From assembly GCF_004770905.1 (NCBI RefSeq), contig NZ_RQHT01000014.1, positions 1,684,001 to 1,748,000 on the forward strand: a stretch of 64,000 bases of DNA, given 5' to 3'. Below the pieces are notes generated by a model. The model saw only the letters and a list, made by a program, of their open reading frames with translations. It searched no databases and had not been told where the DNA came from. The position numbers and the translations under genes were made by a program. This document shows, in pieces, positions 26,777 to 35,509 of this stretch (position 1 is the first letter of the stretch; each line of letters starts with the position of its first letter). This DNA is from Leptospira bandrabouensis (GTDB lineage: Bacteria > Spirochaetota > Leptospiria > Leptospirales > Leptospiraceae).

Positions 26777-28036
26777 ATGATGGTTTTTGAAAAAGAAGAA
26801 TTCCCCGCAGTTTTACCCCTAGACAAACGATATACAAGAACATATTACCAAGACGATAGTTTTGTTTCTAACATTCGAAGAGCCCTTCCTCGGATGATAA
26901 CAGCTGTCGTCATGGAAGAACATGTGTTCCCAAAACTTTCGAATGAAGAAATTGACTTTATCTTACAGTATTATGCTAAAAAGCAAGATACTAGTGGAAA
27001 ATATTACCAACTCAAAACAATTCCGTATCGTATACGTAAAGAATCTGCAGAAAGGATTGTGAAAGAAGCAGCAATTGATGAAACACAAATTGATTTTATA
27101 CGTAACTTCTATCAGTTTGATACAGAATTACAGCAATATGTTCTTAAAGATAAAGTCACAGAGTCGGATGAAATTCGCATTTTACAAATAGTCAAACGAC
27201 GTGACTTCTATATTGGTAATGTAGAGAAAGCAAAGATATCTGAAATATTTGAACAATTTGCTGAGATACCTAAAAAGGATACTTTTTTTGCAAACCTTTA
27301 TGTTCCACCAGGCCATAAGTTTTTTTCACCACCAAATTTAAAACATATTTCAGGAATGCAAATTGTTGAGGCTGCAAGACAATTCGGGATTGCTTGTAAC
27401 CATATGTTTGGGAAGGTCCCTTTTGAAGGTGTCACCTTTTTATTGTTATATTTAAATTCTGAATTTTTTCAATATGCAAAAATGAATATGCCTATCAAGT
27501 TAAGGGCAATTGCAAAAGAAACGAAGTTTAGTAAATTAGGTTATTGGAATTACTCAAAATTAGAAATTACAGCCTACCAAGAAAATCAAGAAATTACGAA
27601 AATTGAAATGGCAGCCAGTATTTTGCCCTTGAAAGTTTATAAACGCTTAAAAAGTACACAGGAAGAAGTGTACGAAATTGATCCAAGGTTTAGAGTTCTG
27701 GATCAGTTCAAAAATAATATTTCGATCAGAGAAAACGGAAGAAATATAGTTTCTACCATAGAAAATATTTCAAGTTCCGGGTTTATGGTGCGCTGCTCCG
27801 GGATCCATCCGGGCGAACTCGCCAATAGTGGGCAACTCGAATTTTTTATGCATTTTGATATTGTCGGTTTCGTTCATGGAACTTGTATTTTATTATGGGT
27901 CAAAGAAGACGATAATAATGAAGACAGCTTTTTTGCTGGATTTCGTTTTGAATCCATTTCTGAACTTGACCAGGCAAATGTTAAGGAAGCAATCAATCGT
28001 TATGGACGTTTGATCGAAGAAAGGGAAATCCAATGA
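26777..28036 (+). CDS. PilZ-like C-terminal domain protein, Leptospira type
   Basis: From ATG 26777 the product has 419 residues; the frame is open back to a TTG at 26720 (438 residues). The first ~300 residues are soluble and unrecognised (motifs LPLDKRYTRTYYQDDSF, IACNHMFGKVPFEG), possibly a Leptospira-specific family related to DUF1577. The last ~105 residues resemble a PilZ domain with the second c-di-GMP-binding motif N-x-S-x2-G (ENISSSGFMV). The first motif RxxxR is not found before it (DPRFRVLDQFK), so c-di-GMP binding is doubtful. It is the first of a run of twelve plus-strand genes and overlaps the next gene in ATGA. Confidence 0.7.
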   Translation: MMVFEKEEFPAVLPLDKRYTRTYYQDDSFVSNIRRALPRMITAVVMEEHVFPKLSNEEIDFILQYYAKKQDTSGKYYQLKTIPYRIRKESAERIVKEAAIDETQIDFIRNFYQFDTELQQYVLKDKVTESDEIRILQIVKRRDFYIGNVEKAKISEIFEQFAEIPKKDTFFANLYVPPGHKFFSPPNLKHISGMQIVEAARQFGIACNHMFGKVPFEGVTFLLLYLNSEFFQYAKMNMPIKLRAIAKETKFSKLGYWNYSKLEITAYQENQEITKIEMAASILPLKVYKRLKSTQEEVYEIDPRFRVLDQFKNNISIRENGRNIVSTIENISSSGFMVRCSGIHPGELANSGQLEFFMHFDIVGFVHGTCILLWVKEDDNNEDSFFAGFRFESISELDQANVKEAINRYGRLIEEREIQ

Positions 28037-28797
28037 GTGGAAAAAAAGTAGCAATAGTGACCGGAGGAACTTCTGGGCTTGGTAGATCAATCGTTTTAGA
28101 GTTTGCAAACGCCGGTTATGCGGTTGGATTTTGCGGAAGGCGAAAACAAGAAGGAGAAGAGACATTAGCACTTCTTGAAAAACAAGGTGGCACGGGAATG
28201 TTTGTCCGTTGTGATGTCACACAATCGGAAGCAGTTCGTAATTTTATTGAATCAATTGTTGCTAAGTATGGTTCTGTTGATGTTGCCGTGAATAACGCAG
28301 GGATTTCTGGTGTTTTAAAAGCAACTGCTGATTATCCATTGGATATTTTTGATTCTGTAATGGACGTAAATTTAAAAGGAACCTTTCTTTCTATGCAGTT
28401 TGAATTAAAACAATTCCTGAGCCAAGGAAAAGGTGGAGTCATTATTAATGTTTCTTCAGCATTGGGGCTTAGGGGAAAAGAAAAAGCAGGTCCTTATTCA
28501 ATGACAAAACATGGAATCATTGGCTTAACAAAATCGGCGGCTTTAGAATACGGTTCCTCTGGAATTCGGGTTGTGGCTTTGTGCCCTGGTGGAATACAAA
28601 CAGAAATGGATGAAGTGTTTTATGCCAATGTTCCGAATCCAGAAGAAGTCAAAAAAGAAAGAATGAAATCGTATGCATTGGGTCGAATGGCAACTCCAGA
28701 AGAAGTCGCAAAAACATGTTTATGGCTCTCGTCTGATGGTGCCTCTTTTATTACAGGAGCAGTGATTCCTGTTGATGGTGGGAAAACGGCAAAATAG
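28033..28797 (+). CDS. Short-chain dehydrogenase/reductase, FabG-like
   Basis: A classical SDR of 254 residues. It has the cofactor loop TGGTSGLG near residues 11-18, NNAG, the catalytic serine in INVSSALGLRG, the Tyr/Lys pair in YSMTKHG, and the C-terminal GAVIPVDGG. An arginine pair after the second strand (CGRRKQ) suggests NADPH preference. The substrate is unknown; it could be a 3-oxoacyl or sugar reductase. It overlaps the PilZ-like gene by four bases and is nine bases from the giant kinase gene. Confidence 0.85.
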   Translation: MSGKKVAIVTGGTSGLGRSIVLEFANAGYAVGFCGRRKQEGEETLALLEKQGGTGMFVRCDVTQSEAVRNFIESIVAKYGSVDVAVNNAGISGVLKATADYPLDIFDSVMDVNLKGTFLSMQFELKQFLSQGKGGVIINVSSALGLRGKEKAGPYSMTKHGIIGLTKSAALEYGSSGIRVVALCPGGIQTEMDEVFYANVPNPEEVKKERMKSYALGRMATPEEVAKTCLWLSSDGASFITGAVIPVDGGKTAK

Positions 28798-28806
28798 GAA
28801 ATTTTA

Positions 28807-31800
28807 GTGTTCACTGTAGGTAAATATAAAGTTTTAAGGGAACTTCATTTAGGCAAAAGAAGTTCTGTATACTTGGGCGAATCTACGTCCGGTGAACCAG
28901 TTGTAATCAAGTTACTCAACCGTGATTATCCCGATAACCAGGAGATTACTCGTTTTAAAAACGAATTTGAAATTTTACGTTCTATCGATTCTCAATATAC
29001 ATTAAGACCTTTAGATTTAGAGTCTTATCAAAATACAGTTGCAATTGTTTTTCCAAACGTTGGATTTACAGATCTCGCCAAGCTGCAGTTAAGTGGAAAA
29101 TATAGTAATATAGCCACTTTTTTAAATATTGCAATTGAGGTTTGTAAGGCACTCACGGATATTCATAAGGCAAAAGTTGTACACAACGATATTAAAGCTC
29201 AAAATATAATTTATAATCCAGACACTGGTGCGCTTAAGATCATTGATTTTGGATCAGCAACTCTTCTCACTCATCGCAGTTTTTATCTTCCTATGAACCA
29301 GAATCTCACTGGAACACTTGCGCACATCTCTCCTGAACAGACAGGTAGGATGAATCGAACTGTAGATTATAGAACTGATTTTTATTCACTAGGTGTCACT
29401 TTGTACCAGTTAATCACAGGAGATTTGCCTTTTTTATACACTGATAGTTTAGAAATGGTTCATGCACACCTTGCCAAAACTCCTTTATCGCCGAAGGAAA
29501 GAAGTGGCGCGCCAAAAATTATTTCTGATCTAATCATGAAACTTTTGGAAAAAAATCCAGAAGATCGTTATCAAACAGCAACTGGTTTACTTTCAGATCT
29601 TTCTGCGATACAATCTATCCTTTTGGAAGGTGGACGTGGTTCCCTAGATCAGTTCCAAATGGAACTAGCCAAAAATGATAAGTCTTCTCGGTTTCAAATT
29701 CCAAAAAAACTATATGGAAGGGAGAACCAACTTAGAATTTTTGAAGAAAAATTTTTAGATGCTACAGAAGGTAGGATAGAAATTTTTCTGATTTCAGGTA
29801 GATCTGGGATTGGTAAGTCAGCTCTCATCAATGAAATTCAAAAACCTGTAACAAGAGAAAAAGCATATTTTACTTCAGGTAAATTCGATTTATATAAAAA
29901 ATCAATTCCTTATCGAGCTATCAACTTAGCGTTACAAGGACTTGTTAGGCAATTATTATCTGAAAGTGAGTCCTCAGTTAAAGAGTGGAAAAAAAGTTTA
30001 TCCGAAGCACTGGGTCCTAATGCAAAACTGATTATTGATGTTGTTCCTGAGCTTTTGCAATTGTTAGGTGAGCAGCCGACTCCTCCCGAACTTGATAGTT
30101 TTGAAACCGAAAACCGTTTTCACTTAGTATTTAGAAAGTTTCTTCGAACCATATGTACAAAAGAACATCCTGTTGTTTTGTTTTTAGACGATATGCAATG
30201 GGCAGATTCTTCCAGTATACTTCTTTTGAAGGAAGTGCTAACAGATCCTGAAATTTATCATCTTTTTATTATTTTATCTTATCGCGATAATGAAGTATTA
30301 CCTACAGATCCTTTCTTTAGGTTGTTAGATGAATTACGAGAAATTCAAGTCTCCGTTACTGAAATTCGATTGGAGCCACTGAGGGAACGTGATGTTGCCT
30401 TACTTGTTTCTGATACTCTTGTTGTTCCCGAATCAGAAATCAGACCAATTGCTGAAGTAATTTGGAAAAAAACCAAAGGTAATCCGTTTCATGTAAACGA
30501 GATGTTTAAAAATCTCTACGAAAGGTCTTACATCTATTTTACTGATGACCATTGGTCTTGGGATAAAGATAAAATTGATTCCGTCAATATTTCAGATAAT
30601 GTTATCGATTTAATTATTGATAAGATTAATCTTCAATCTTCTGAATTAATTGAGGCATTGAAATTAACTGCCTGTATCGGAAACTGGTTTCGGCATGATA
30701 TATATGCAACCATTGCAGAAAGACCATTCCATAAAGCCTCTATGGATTTAGTTGCTTTGGCCAATGAAGAGTTTTTGATTCTGGGTATGGAAGATGCGAA
30801 TTTTACTCATGATAAAATTCGAGAGGCAATTTATAAGATTATATCGCCAGAAGAAAAAGCTAAACTTCACTATAAAATTGGGAAAACATATTTATCGATT
30901 TTATATAAATATAAATTAGAGGACCATCTATTTACAATCGTAAACCAATTGAATTTGGGTGCTTCCCAAATGAAAACGGAAGAGGAATTTTCTGAATTAA
31001 GAATACTAAACGAAAAAGCAGGTTTTAAAGCCCTTAATTCCTCTGCTTATGAAGCAGCCTTTAACTTTTTTGACCGAATGGTCGGATTGATGAAGGATGT
31101 TGAATGGAATACCGATTACGAAAATACTTTAAGGTTACATTTAGCTTATGCAAGGTCTGCATATCTTTCAAAGAATTTTGAAGCAGCAGAAAAAAGTTTT
31201 AACTATATACTTAGTTTTGCACGAAATGATTTAGATAAAATTTTGGTTTATGAACTGCAATCTTCCATGCTTGTGACGCAAAATAAGATGAAGGAAGTAT
31301 TGGAAACACTAAAACAAGCGTTAAAACTTGTTGGAGTACGGTTGCCGAAAAAAGCTGGGTCTTTATCTCCCATTCCAGAAATCCTCAAATTTAAATTTAA
31401 GTTGGGACATAGGTCAATTGAAAGTTTGGAAGAATTACCAATTTCTAATGATCCTAAATATCTCGCAATCATGCGTCTATTAAATGCATGTATTGCTCCC
31501 GCATTTTTGGCGGAACCAAATCTATTCCCAGTCATAGTTTTAAAGTTAGTGAATCATACTTTAAAATATGGATTATGTGAGATTAGTGCCTTCGGTTTTT
31601 GTGCAATGGGTGTCATCCAAGGATCGGGTTTAGGCAATTATGAAGTAGGTTTGAAGTTTGGTCAGTTAGGTGTTCGTTTGCTCGATACCTTGGACGCAAA
31701 AGCATTTCGATGTAGAACCTTATTTATGTTTGCTTGTATGATTTCACCTTGGAAAAATCCTGCAAGGGAAAGTCGTTCTATATTTTGGGATAGTTTCCTC

Positions 31801-34521
31801 TCGGGTATGGAGACAGGTGATTTACAATATTCTTCTTATTCCCTAAATAATATTCATTTTCAGGGTTTATTGTTTCGTGAAAATTTGGAAGATTTGTATA
31901 AAAGCCAACTACGTTATGATTCCTCATTATTAAGTTTACGACAAAACCACGCTTACCAAGTACACCGTCTTAATTTACAGTTAGTTGAAAACATGAGAGG
32001 AGAATCACTGGATCCAATGAATTTGGAAGGTAGATACTTTTCTGAAACTGAGACAGTTTCAGAATGGTTGTCTTCCGGCAATGCCAATGCACTCTTTGAT
32101 TATTATTTATGTAAGTTACGAATTGAGTATTTTTTAGGTGAAAAAGAAAAAGCTTATGAATATTCCAAAAAATTAGATGCACTAGAGGGTGCAATGTTTG
32201 GGATGATGTTTGTTCCTGAACATGTTTTCCTTGGTGCGCTTGTTTCATTTGCGTTAATTGTAGATAATCAAATTCCTAAAAGTACTACTAAGTCTGCTCT
32301 TAAAAAAAGACTTAATGGATTTGAAAAGAGAATGAATGTCTGGGCTAAAAGTTCTCCAGAGAACTTTGGACATAAACACCATATTATCACCGCTCTCATT
32401 TTATATTTAGCAAATCAAAAAACACAGGCAGTGATTGCATGTAAAGCCGCTATCTCTATGGCTCGTGAGTCTAGTTATATTCTCGAAGAAGCCATTGCCA
32501 ACGAATTTTTAGTAAGAATGTGGAAAGAAACTGGTTTTGAACAGTATAGTAACCTGCATTTGGTGGAAGCTCATTATCGATATGGAAAATATGGTTTTCT
32601 TTCCAAAGTTAAACAATTGGAAGTTAATCATATATCTTTGAAAAAATATATTGGTAGAAATTTCCGAACAGATTCCACTGATAGTCTCTCATTATTTAGC
32701 ACTACGAAAGATATATTTGGTGATGTTGGTTCTAGTTTAGATATCAATACTGTCATCAAAGCGTCTCAAACCATTTCAGGGGAAATCCAACTCAATCGGC
32801 TTTTAGAAAAAATGATGAAAATCCTAGTCGAAAATGCCGGTGCCGAAAGAGGGTATTTTATTCTAAAAGCAGAATCTGGTTGGCAGGTTTTAGCTGAGTC
32901 GGAGGTAGAGAAGGAATCGGTTTCTGTATATTCTGAATCTCCGTTTGCCATTGATTTCCTTGAACCAGTTGCTTATGTGAATCAAAACAAAATTCCATCA
33001 CAAATCATTGGTTATGTGGTAAGGACTGGGCTTGTTGTGATTTGTGGAGATGCCGCAAGAGAAGGAGATTTTAAAAATGATCCTTATGTAAAATCAACGC
33101 TTCCCAAATCTCTTCTCTGTTATCCAATTTTGAGCCATGGAACTGTAGTAGGGATTGTATATTTAGAGAATAACTTAACTACAGATGCATTTACTCCAGG
33201 TAGAGTTGAAATTTTAAAAATCCTATCTTCACAAATTGCGGTATCAATTGAAAATTCATTACTTTATACCAACTTGGAACAGAAAGTAGATGAAAGAACT
33301 AAAGAGTTAAATTTTGCACTAACAGAAGTTCAGGGTTTAAAAGAACAGCAAGATGGGGACTATTTTTTGGCTTCCTTACTGATAGAACCTTTAACTCAAA
33401 ACCTTGCCAGTTCTTCAAATATGAAAATCCAGTTCCTTACAGAACAAAAGAAAAAGTTTTCTTATAAACAATGGAGTTCGGAAATTGGTGGGGACTTATG
33501 TGTGTCTTCCTCCATTTTATTACAGAATAAAAAGTATATTGTGGTTCTGAATGGTGATGCAATGGGTAAATCAATGCAGGGAGCAAGTGGTGCATTGGTC
33601 ATTGGTTCTGTATTTGAAGCGATCATCAAAAGAAACGGTCAGTCCGAGGAAGTAAGAGATATAACTCCAGAAAAATGGGTCAGTAATGCGTACACAGAAT
33701 TACACAATACATTAGTTACCTTTGATGGTTCTATGCTAATCTCTATGTTTCTCTGTTTAATTGATGATGAAACTGGATTTTTCTATTTTCTAAATGCAGA
33801 ACATCCAAGGCCAGTAATCTACCGAAAACATAAAACGTTTTTTTTGCCACATAACTATGTATGTGCGAAGTTGGGGCTTTTGGCATCAAAAAAAGCATTA
33901 CAGATTAATACCTTCCAACTTGAGAAAGGTGATATCTTATTAATCGGATCGGATGGTCGTGATGATATTTTAATTGGCTCTGAAGCAGAAATGGAAGTCA
34001 ACGAAGATGATGAATTGTTCCTAAAAACATCATTAGAAGGACACGGTGATTTAGAATCGATTCGCGATGCCATCAAAAGTCATGGTGAATTGATCGATGA
34101 TTTGTCTTTGATTCGAGTGGAATACACTGGTGAAGGTTCACCTGTTCATGTAGCTGTAAACCACCCAAAACATTTTGTTTACCTGAGAGCGCTTATTTTA
34201 TACAAACAAAAAAAATGGAACGAAGTAGAACGTCTTATATCCAATCATTTTGAATCCATCCATGAAGCACCGCTTTCTGTGCAAAAGATTTTTTTATACG
34301 CAGAACATAGAATGTCGGCTTTCCCTTTGGAATTTGCCGTAAATTACATTCAAAAAAATCCATCAGACAGCCTAACTCTCTATTACATCGCAGAGGCACT
34401 TTTTCAAAACGGAGATTTTTCGGCAGCTTTCGATTATTCCGAGAGAGTGAAACTCAGGCGCCCTTACCATAAAGAAAACAATATTTTATTTGCTCGACTC
34501 TTGGAACTTCGGCGAAAATAA
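28807..34521 (+). CDS. Giant serine/threonine kinase - ATPase - GAF - SpoIIE phosphatase
   Basis: The 1904-residue protein starts at GTG 28807. Domains in order: a protein kinase (~5-265) with Lys35 (VVIKLL), Asp128 in HNDIKAQN and Asp147 in IDFGSA, all key residues present; an AAA/NTPase domain with P-loop GRSGIGKS (331-338) and Walker B LFLDDMQWAD; a long helical TPR-like region (~700-1290); a GAF domain (~1320-1490, LLEKMMKILVENAGAERGYF); a short coiled coil; a SpoIIE/PP2C phosphatase (~1555-1775, GGDLCVSSS, LNGDAMGKSMQGA); and a final TPR-like tail. It joins a kinase and a phosphatase in one cytoplasmic chain, an architecture seen repeatedly in Leptospira. It lies inside the signalling run and is followed after eight bases by acpS. 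Confidence 0.92.
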   Translation: MFTVGKYKVLRELHLGKRSSVYLGESTSGEPVVIKLLNRDYPDNQEITRFKNEFEILRSIDSQYTLRPLDLESYQNTVAIVFPNVGFTDLAKLQLSGKYSNIATFLNIAIEVCKALTDIHKAKVVHNDIKAQNIIYNPDTGALKIIDFGSATLLTHRSFYLPMNQNLTGTLAHISPEQTGRMNRTVDYRTDFYSLGVTLYQLITGDLPFLYTDSLEMVHAHLAKTPLSPKERSGAPKIISDLIMKLLEKNPEDRYQTATGLLSDLSAIQSILLEGGRGSLDQFQMELAKNDKSSRFQIPKKLYGRENQLRIFEEKFLDATEGRIEIFLISGRSGIGKSALINEIQKPVTREKAYFTSGKFDLYKKSIPYRAINLALQGLVRQLLSESESSVKEWKKSLSEALGPNAKLIIDVVPELLQLLGEQPTPPELDSFETENRFHLVFRKFLRTICTKEHPVVLFLDDMQWADSSSILLLKEVLTDPEIYHLFIILSYRDNEVLPTDPFFRLLDELREIQVSVTEIRLEPLRERDVALLVSDTLVVPESEIRPIAEVIWKKTKGNPFHVNEMFKNLYERSYIYFTDDHWSWDKDKIDSVNISDNVIDLIIDKINLQSSELIEALKLTACIGNWFRHDIYATIAERPFHKASMDLVALANEEFLILGMEDANFTHDKIREAIYKIISPEEKAKLHYKIGKTYLSILYKYKLEDHLFTIVNQLNLGASQMKTEEEFSELRILNEKAGFKALNSSAYEAAFNFFDRMVGLMKDVEWNTDYENTLRLHLAYARSAYLSKNFEAAEKSFNYILSFARNDLDKILVYELQSSMLVTQNKMKEVLETLKQALKLVGVRLPKKAGSLSPIPEILKFKFKLGHRSIESLEELPISNDPKYLAIMRLLNACIAPAFLAEPNLFPVIVLKLVNHTLKYGLCEISAFGFCAMGVIQGSGLGNYEVGLKFGQLGVRLLDTLDAKAFRCRTLFMFACMISPWKNPARESRSIFWDSFLSGMETGDLQYSSYSLNNIHFQGLLFRENLEDLYKSQLRYDSSLLSLRQNHAYQVHRLNLQLVENMRGESLDPMNLEGRYFSETETVSEWLSSGNANALFDYYLCKLRIEYFLGEKEKAYEYSKKLDALEGAMFGMMFVPEHVFLGALVSFALIVDNQIPKSTTKSALKKRLNGFEKRMNVWAKSSPENFGHKHHIITALILYLANQKTQAVIACKAAISMARESSYILEEAIANEFLVRMWKETGFEQYSNLHLVEAHYRYGKYGFLSKVKQLEVNHISLKKYIGRNFRTDSTDSLSLFSTTKDIFGDVGSSLDINTVIKASQTISGEIQLNRLLEKMMKILVENAGAERGYFILKAESGWQVLAESEVEKESVSVYSESPFAIDFLEPVAYVNQNKIPSQIIGYVVRTGLVVICGDAAREGDFKNDPYVKSTLPKSLLCYPILSHGTVVGIVYLENNLTTDAFTPGRVEILKILSSQIAVSIENSLLYTNLEQKVDERTKELNFALTEVQGLKEQQDGDYFLASLLIEPLTQNLASSSNMKIQFLTEQKKKFSYKQWSSEIGGDLCVSSSILLQNKKYIVVLNGDAMGKSMQGASGALVIGSVFEAIIKRNGQSEEVRDITPEKWVSNAYTELHNTLVTFDGSMLISMFLCLIDDETGFFYFLNAEHPRPVIYRKHKTFFLPHNYVCAKLGLLASKKALQINTFQLEKGDILLIGSDGRDDILIGSEAEMEVNEDDELFLKTSLEGHGDLESIRDAIKSHGELIDDLSLIRVEYTGEGSPVHVAVNHPKHFVYLRALILYKQKKWNEVERLISNHFESIHEAPLSVQKIFLYAEHRMSAFPLEFAVNYIQKNPSDSLTLYYIAEALFQNGDFSAAFDYSERVKLRRPYHKENNILFARLLELRRK

Positions 34522-34529
34522 ATCATCTT

Positions 34530-34913
34530 ATGTTATCTGTCGGGAACGACATCGTAGAAAACCATCGAATCCGTGAACTCCTGGAAAAACATGGGGATCG
34601 TTTCCTTAAGCGAGTTTTTACCGATGAAGAAGTTGAATATTGCCACAAACACAAGGATCCCGTTCCTTTTCTTGCGGGAAGGTTTGCCTGCAAAGAAGCT
34701 GTCATTAAGGCCCTAAACCTCAATTCTGGGGAAGTGGTCGATATGCGCGAGATTGAACTGGCAGGCACAAATTTTGGTAAAAAAACGCTAGTCATCCGTG
34801 GGAAAACTGAGAAGTTTTTCCGAGAGAAAGGATTTACAAGAAGTTCCGTATCCATCAGCCACGCTGACCACTACGCTACTGCTGTTGTCATTTTCTATAA
34901 GGAGCCCCAATGA
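34530..34913 (+). CDS. acpS: Holo-[acyl-carrier-protein] synthase AcpS
   Basis: AcpS transfers 4'-phosphopantetheine from CoA to acyl carrier protein. The 127-residue protein has the metal-binding Asp in VGNDIVENHRI (Asp7) and the second motif FACKEAVIKAL with its Glu, then VSISHADHYATAVV at the end. Length is normal. The gene is within the signalling run; its stop overlaps the next start in ATGA. Confidence 0.93.
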   Translation: MLSVGNDIVENHRIRELLEKHGDRFLKRVFTDEEVEYCHKHKDPVPFLAGRFACKEAVIKALNLNSGEVVDMREIELAGTNFGKKTLVIRGKTEKFFREKGFTRSSVSISHADHYATAVVIFYKEPQ

Positions 34914-35134
34914 TCGCTAGTGATAAAATGAAAGCAGTATTAGTTCACTACAACCACGCACTCTCGTTATACAAATCGAGAAAGTTCGCGGAAGCGAAAG
35001 AAGAGTTCAAAAAAGGGTTAGCCATCCTCCCAGAGGACGGTCCCACGAAGTTATACATTGAAAGATGTGATGATTATATCGCAGATCCCCCACCAGAAGA
35101 TTGGGACGGGGTATATAATATGAAAACAAAATAG
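34910..35134 (+). CDS. Small TPR protein resembling the tail of class III cyclases
   Basis: The 74-residue product is one to two TPR-type helix pairs (HYNHALSLYKSRKFAEAKEE, FKKGLAILPEDGPTKLYI). It ends with CDDYIADPPPEDWDGVYNMK. This ending is like the C-terminus of many class III adenylate/guanylate cyclases that carry a terminal TPR, but no cyclase domain is present. It might be a cut-down cyclase tail or a free regulator. The start overlaps the acpS stop by four bases, and the bactofilin gene follows after five. Confidence 0.75.
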   Translation: MIASDKMKAVLVHYNHALSLYKSRKFAEAKEEFKKGLAILPEDGPTKLYIERCDDYIADPPPEDWDGVYNMKTK

Positions 35135-35139
35135 GAACT

Positions 35140-35508
35140 ATGTCAAAAAAAGAAATGCAACCAACCATCACCGAACACGGAGTAATCGCTACGATTCTTG
35201 GAAAAGAAACAGCATTTAGCGGAACTTTAGCTTTTAAAAAACCCTTACAAATTTCCGGTGATTTTACCGGTGAAATCATCTCAGATGGTTATCTTGTCAT
35301 CAGTGAAGGGGCTCGGGTAAAAGCAAACATCAAAGCCGGCACAGTCGTTGTTGGTGGGACTATCATTGGAAATGTAACTGCAACACAAAGATTAGAAATG
35401 TTATCCACAGGCAAAGTACAGGGGAACATTCGTACTGCTAAACTTCAAATTGCAGATGGTGTTGTTTTTGACGGGAATTGTGAAATGCTAAGCAGCGAAG
35501 AGACTTAG
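35140..35508 (+). CDS. Bactofilin (polymer-forming cytoskeletal protein)
   Basis: The 122-residue product has the beta-helical bactofilin core: TAFSGTLAFKKPLQISGDFT, EGARVKANIKAGTVVVGGT, GNVTATQRLEMLSTGKVQGN and IRTAKLQIADGVVFDG. Bactofilins form membrane-near filaments that organise cell shape or localise other proteins; in Leptospira they affect helical shape. No membrane segment is present. It stands between the small TPR gene and a histidine kinase gene whose start is one base after its stop. Confidence 0.9.
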   Translation: MSKKEMQPTITEHGVIATILGKETAFSGTLAFKKPLQISGDFTGEIISDGYLVISEGARVKANIKAGTVVVGGTIIGNVTATQRLEMLSTGKVQGNIRTAKLQIADGVVFDGNCEMLSSEET

Positions 35509-35509
35509 T

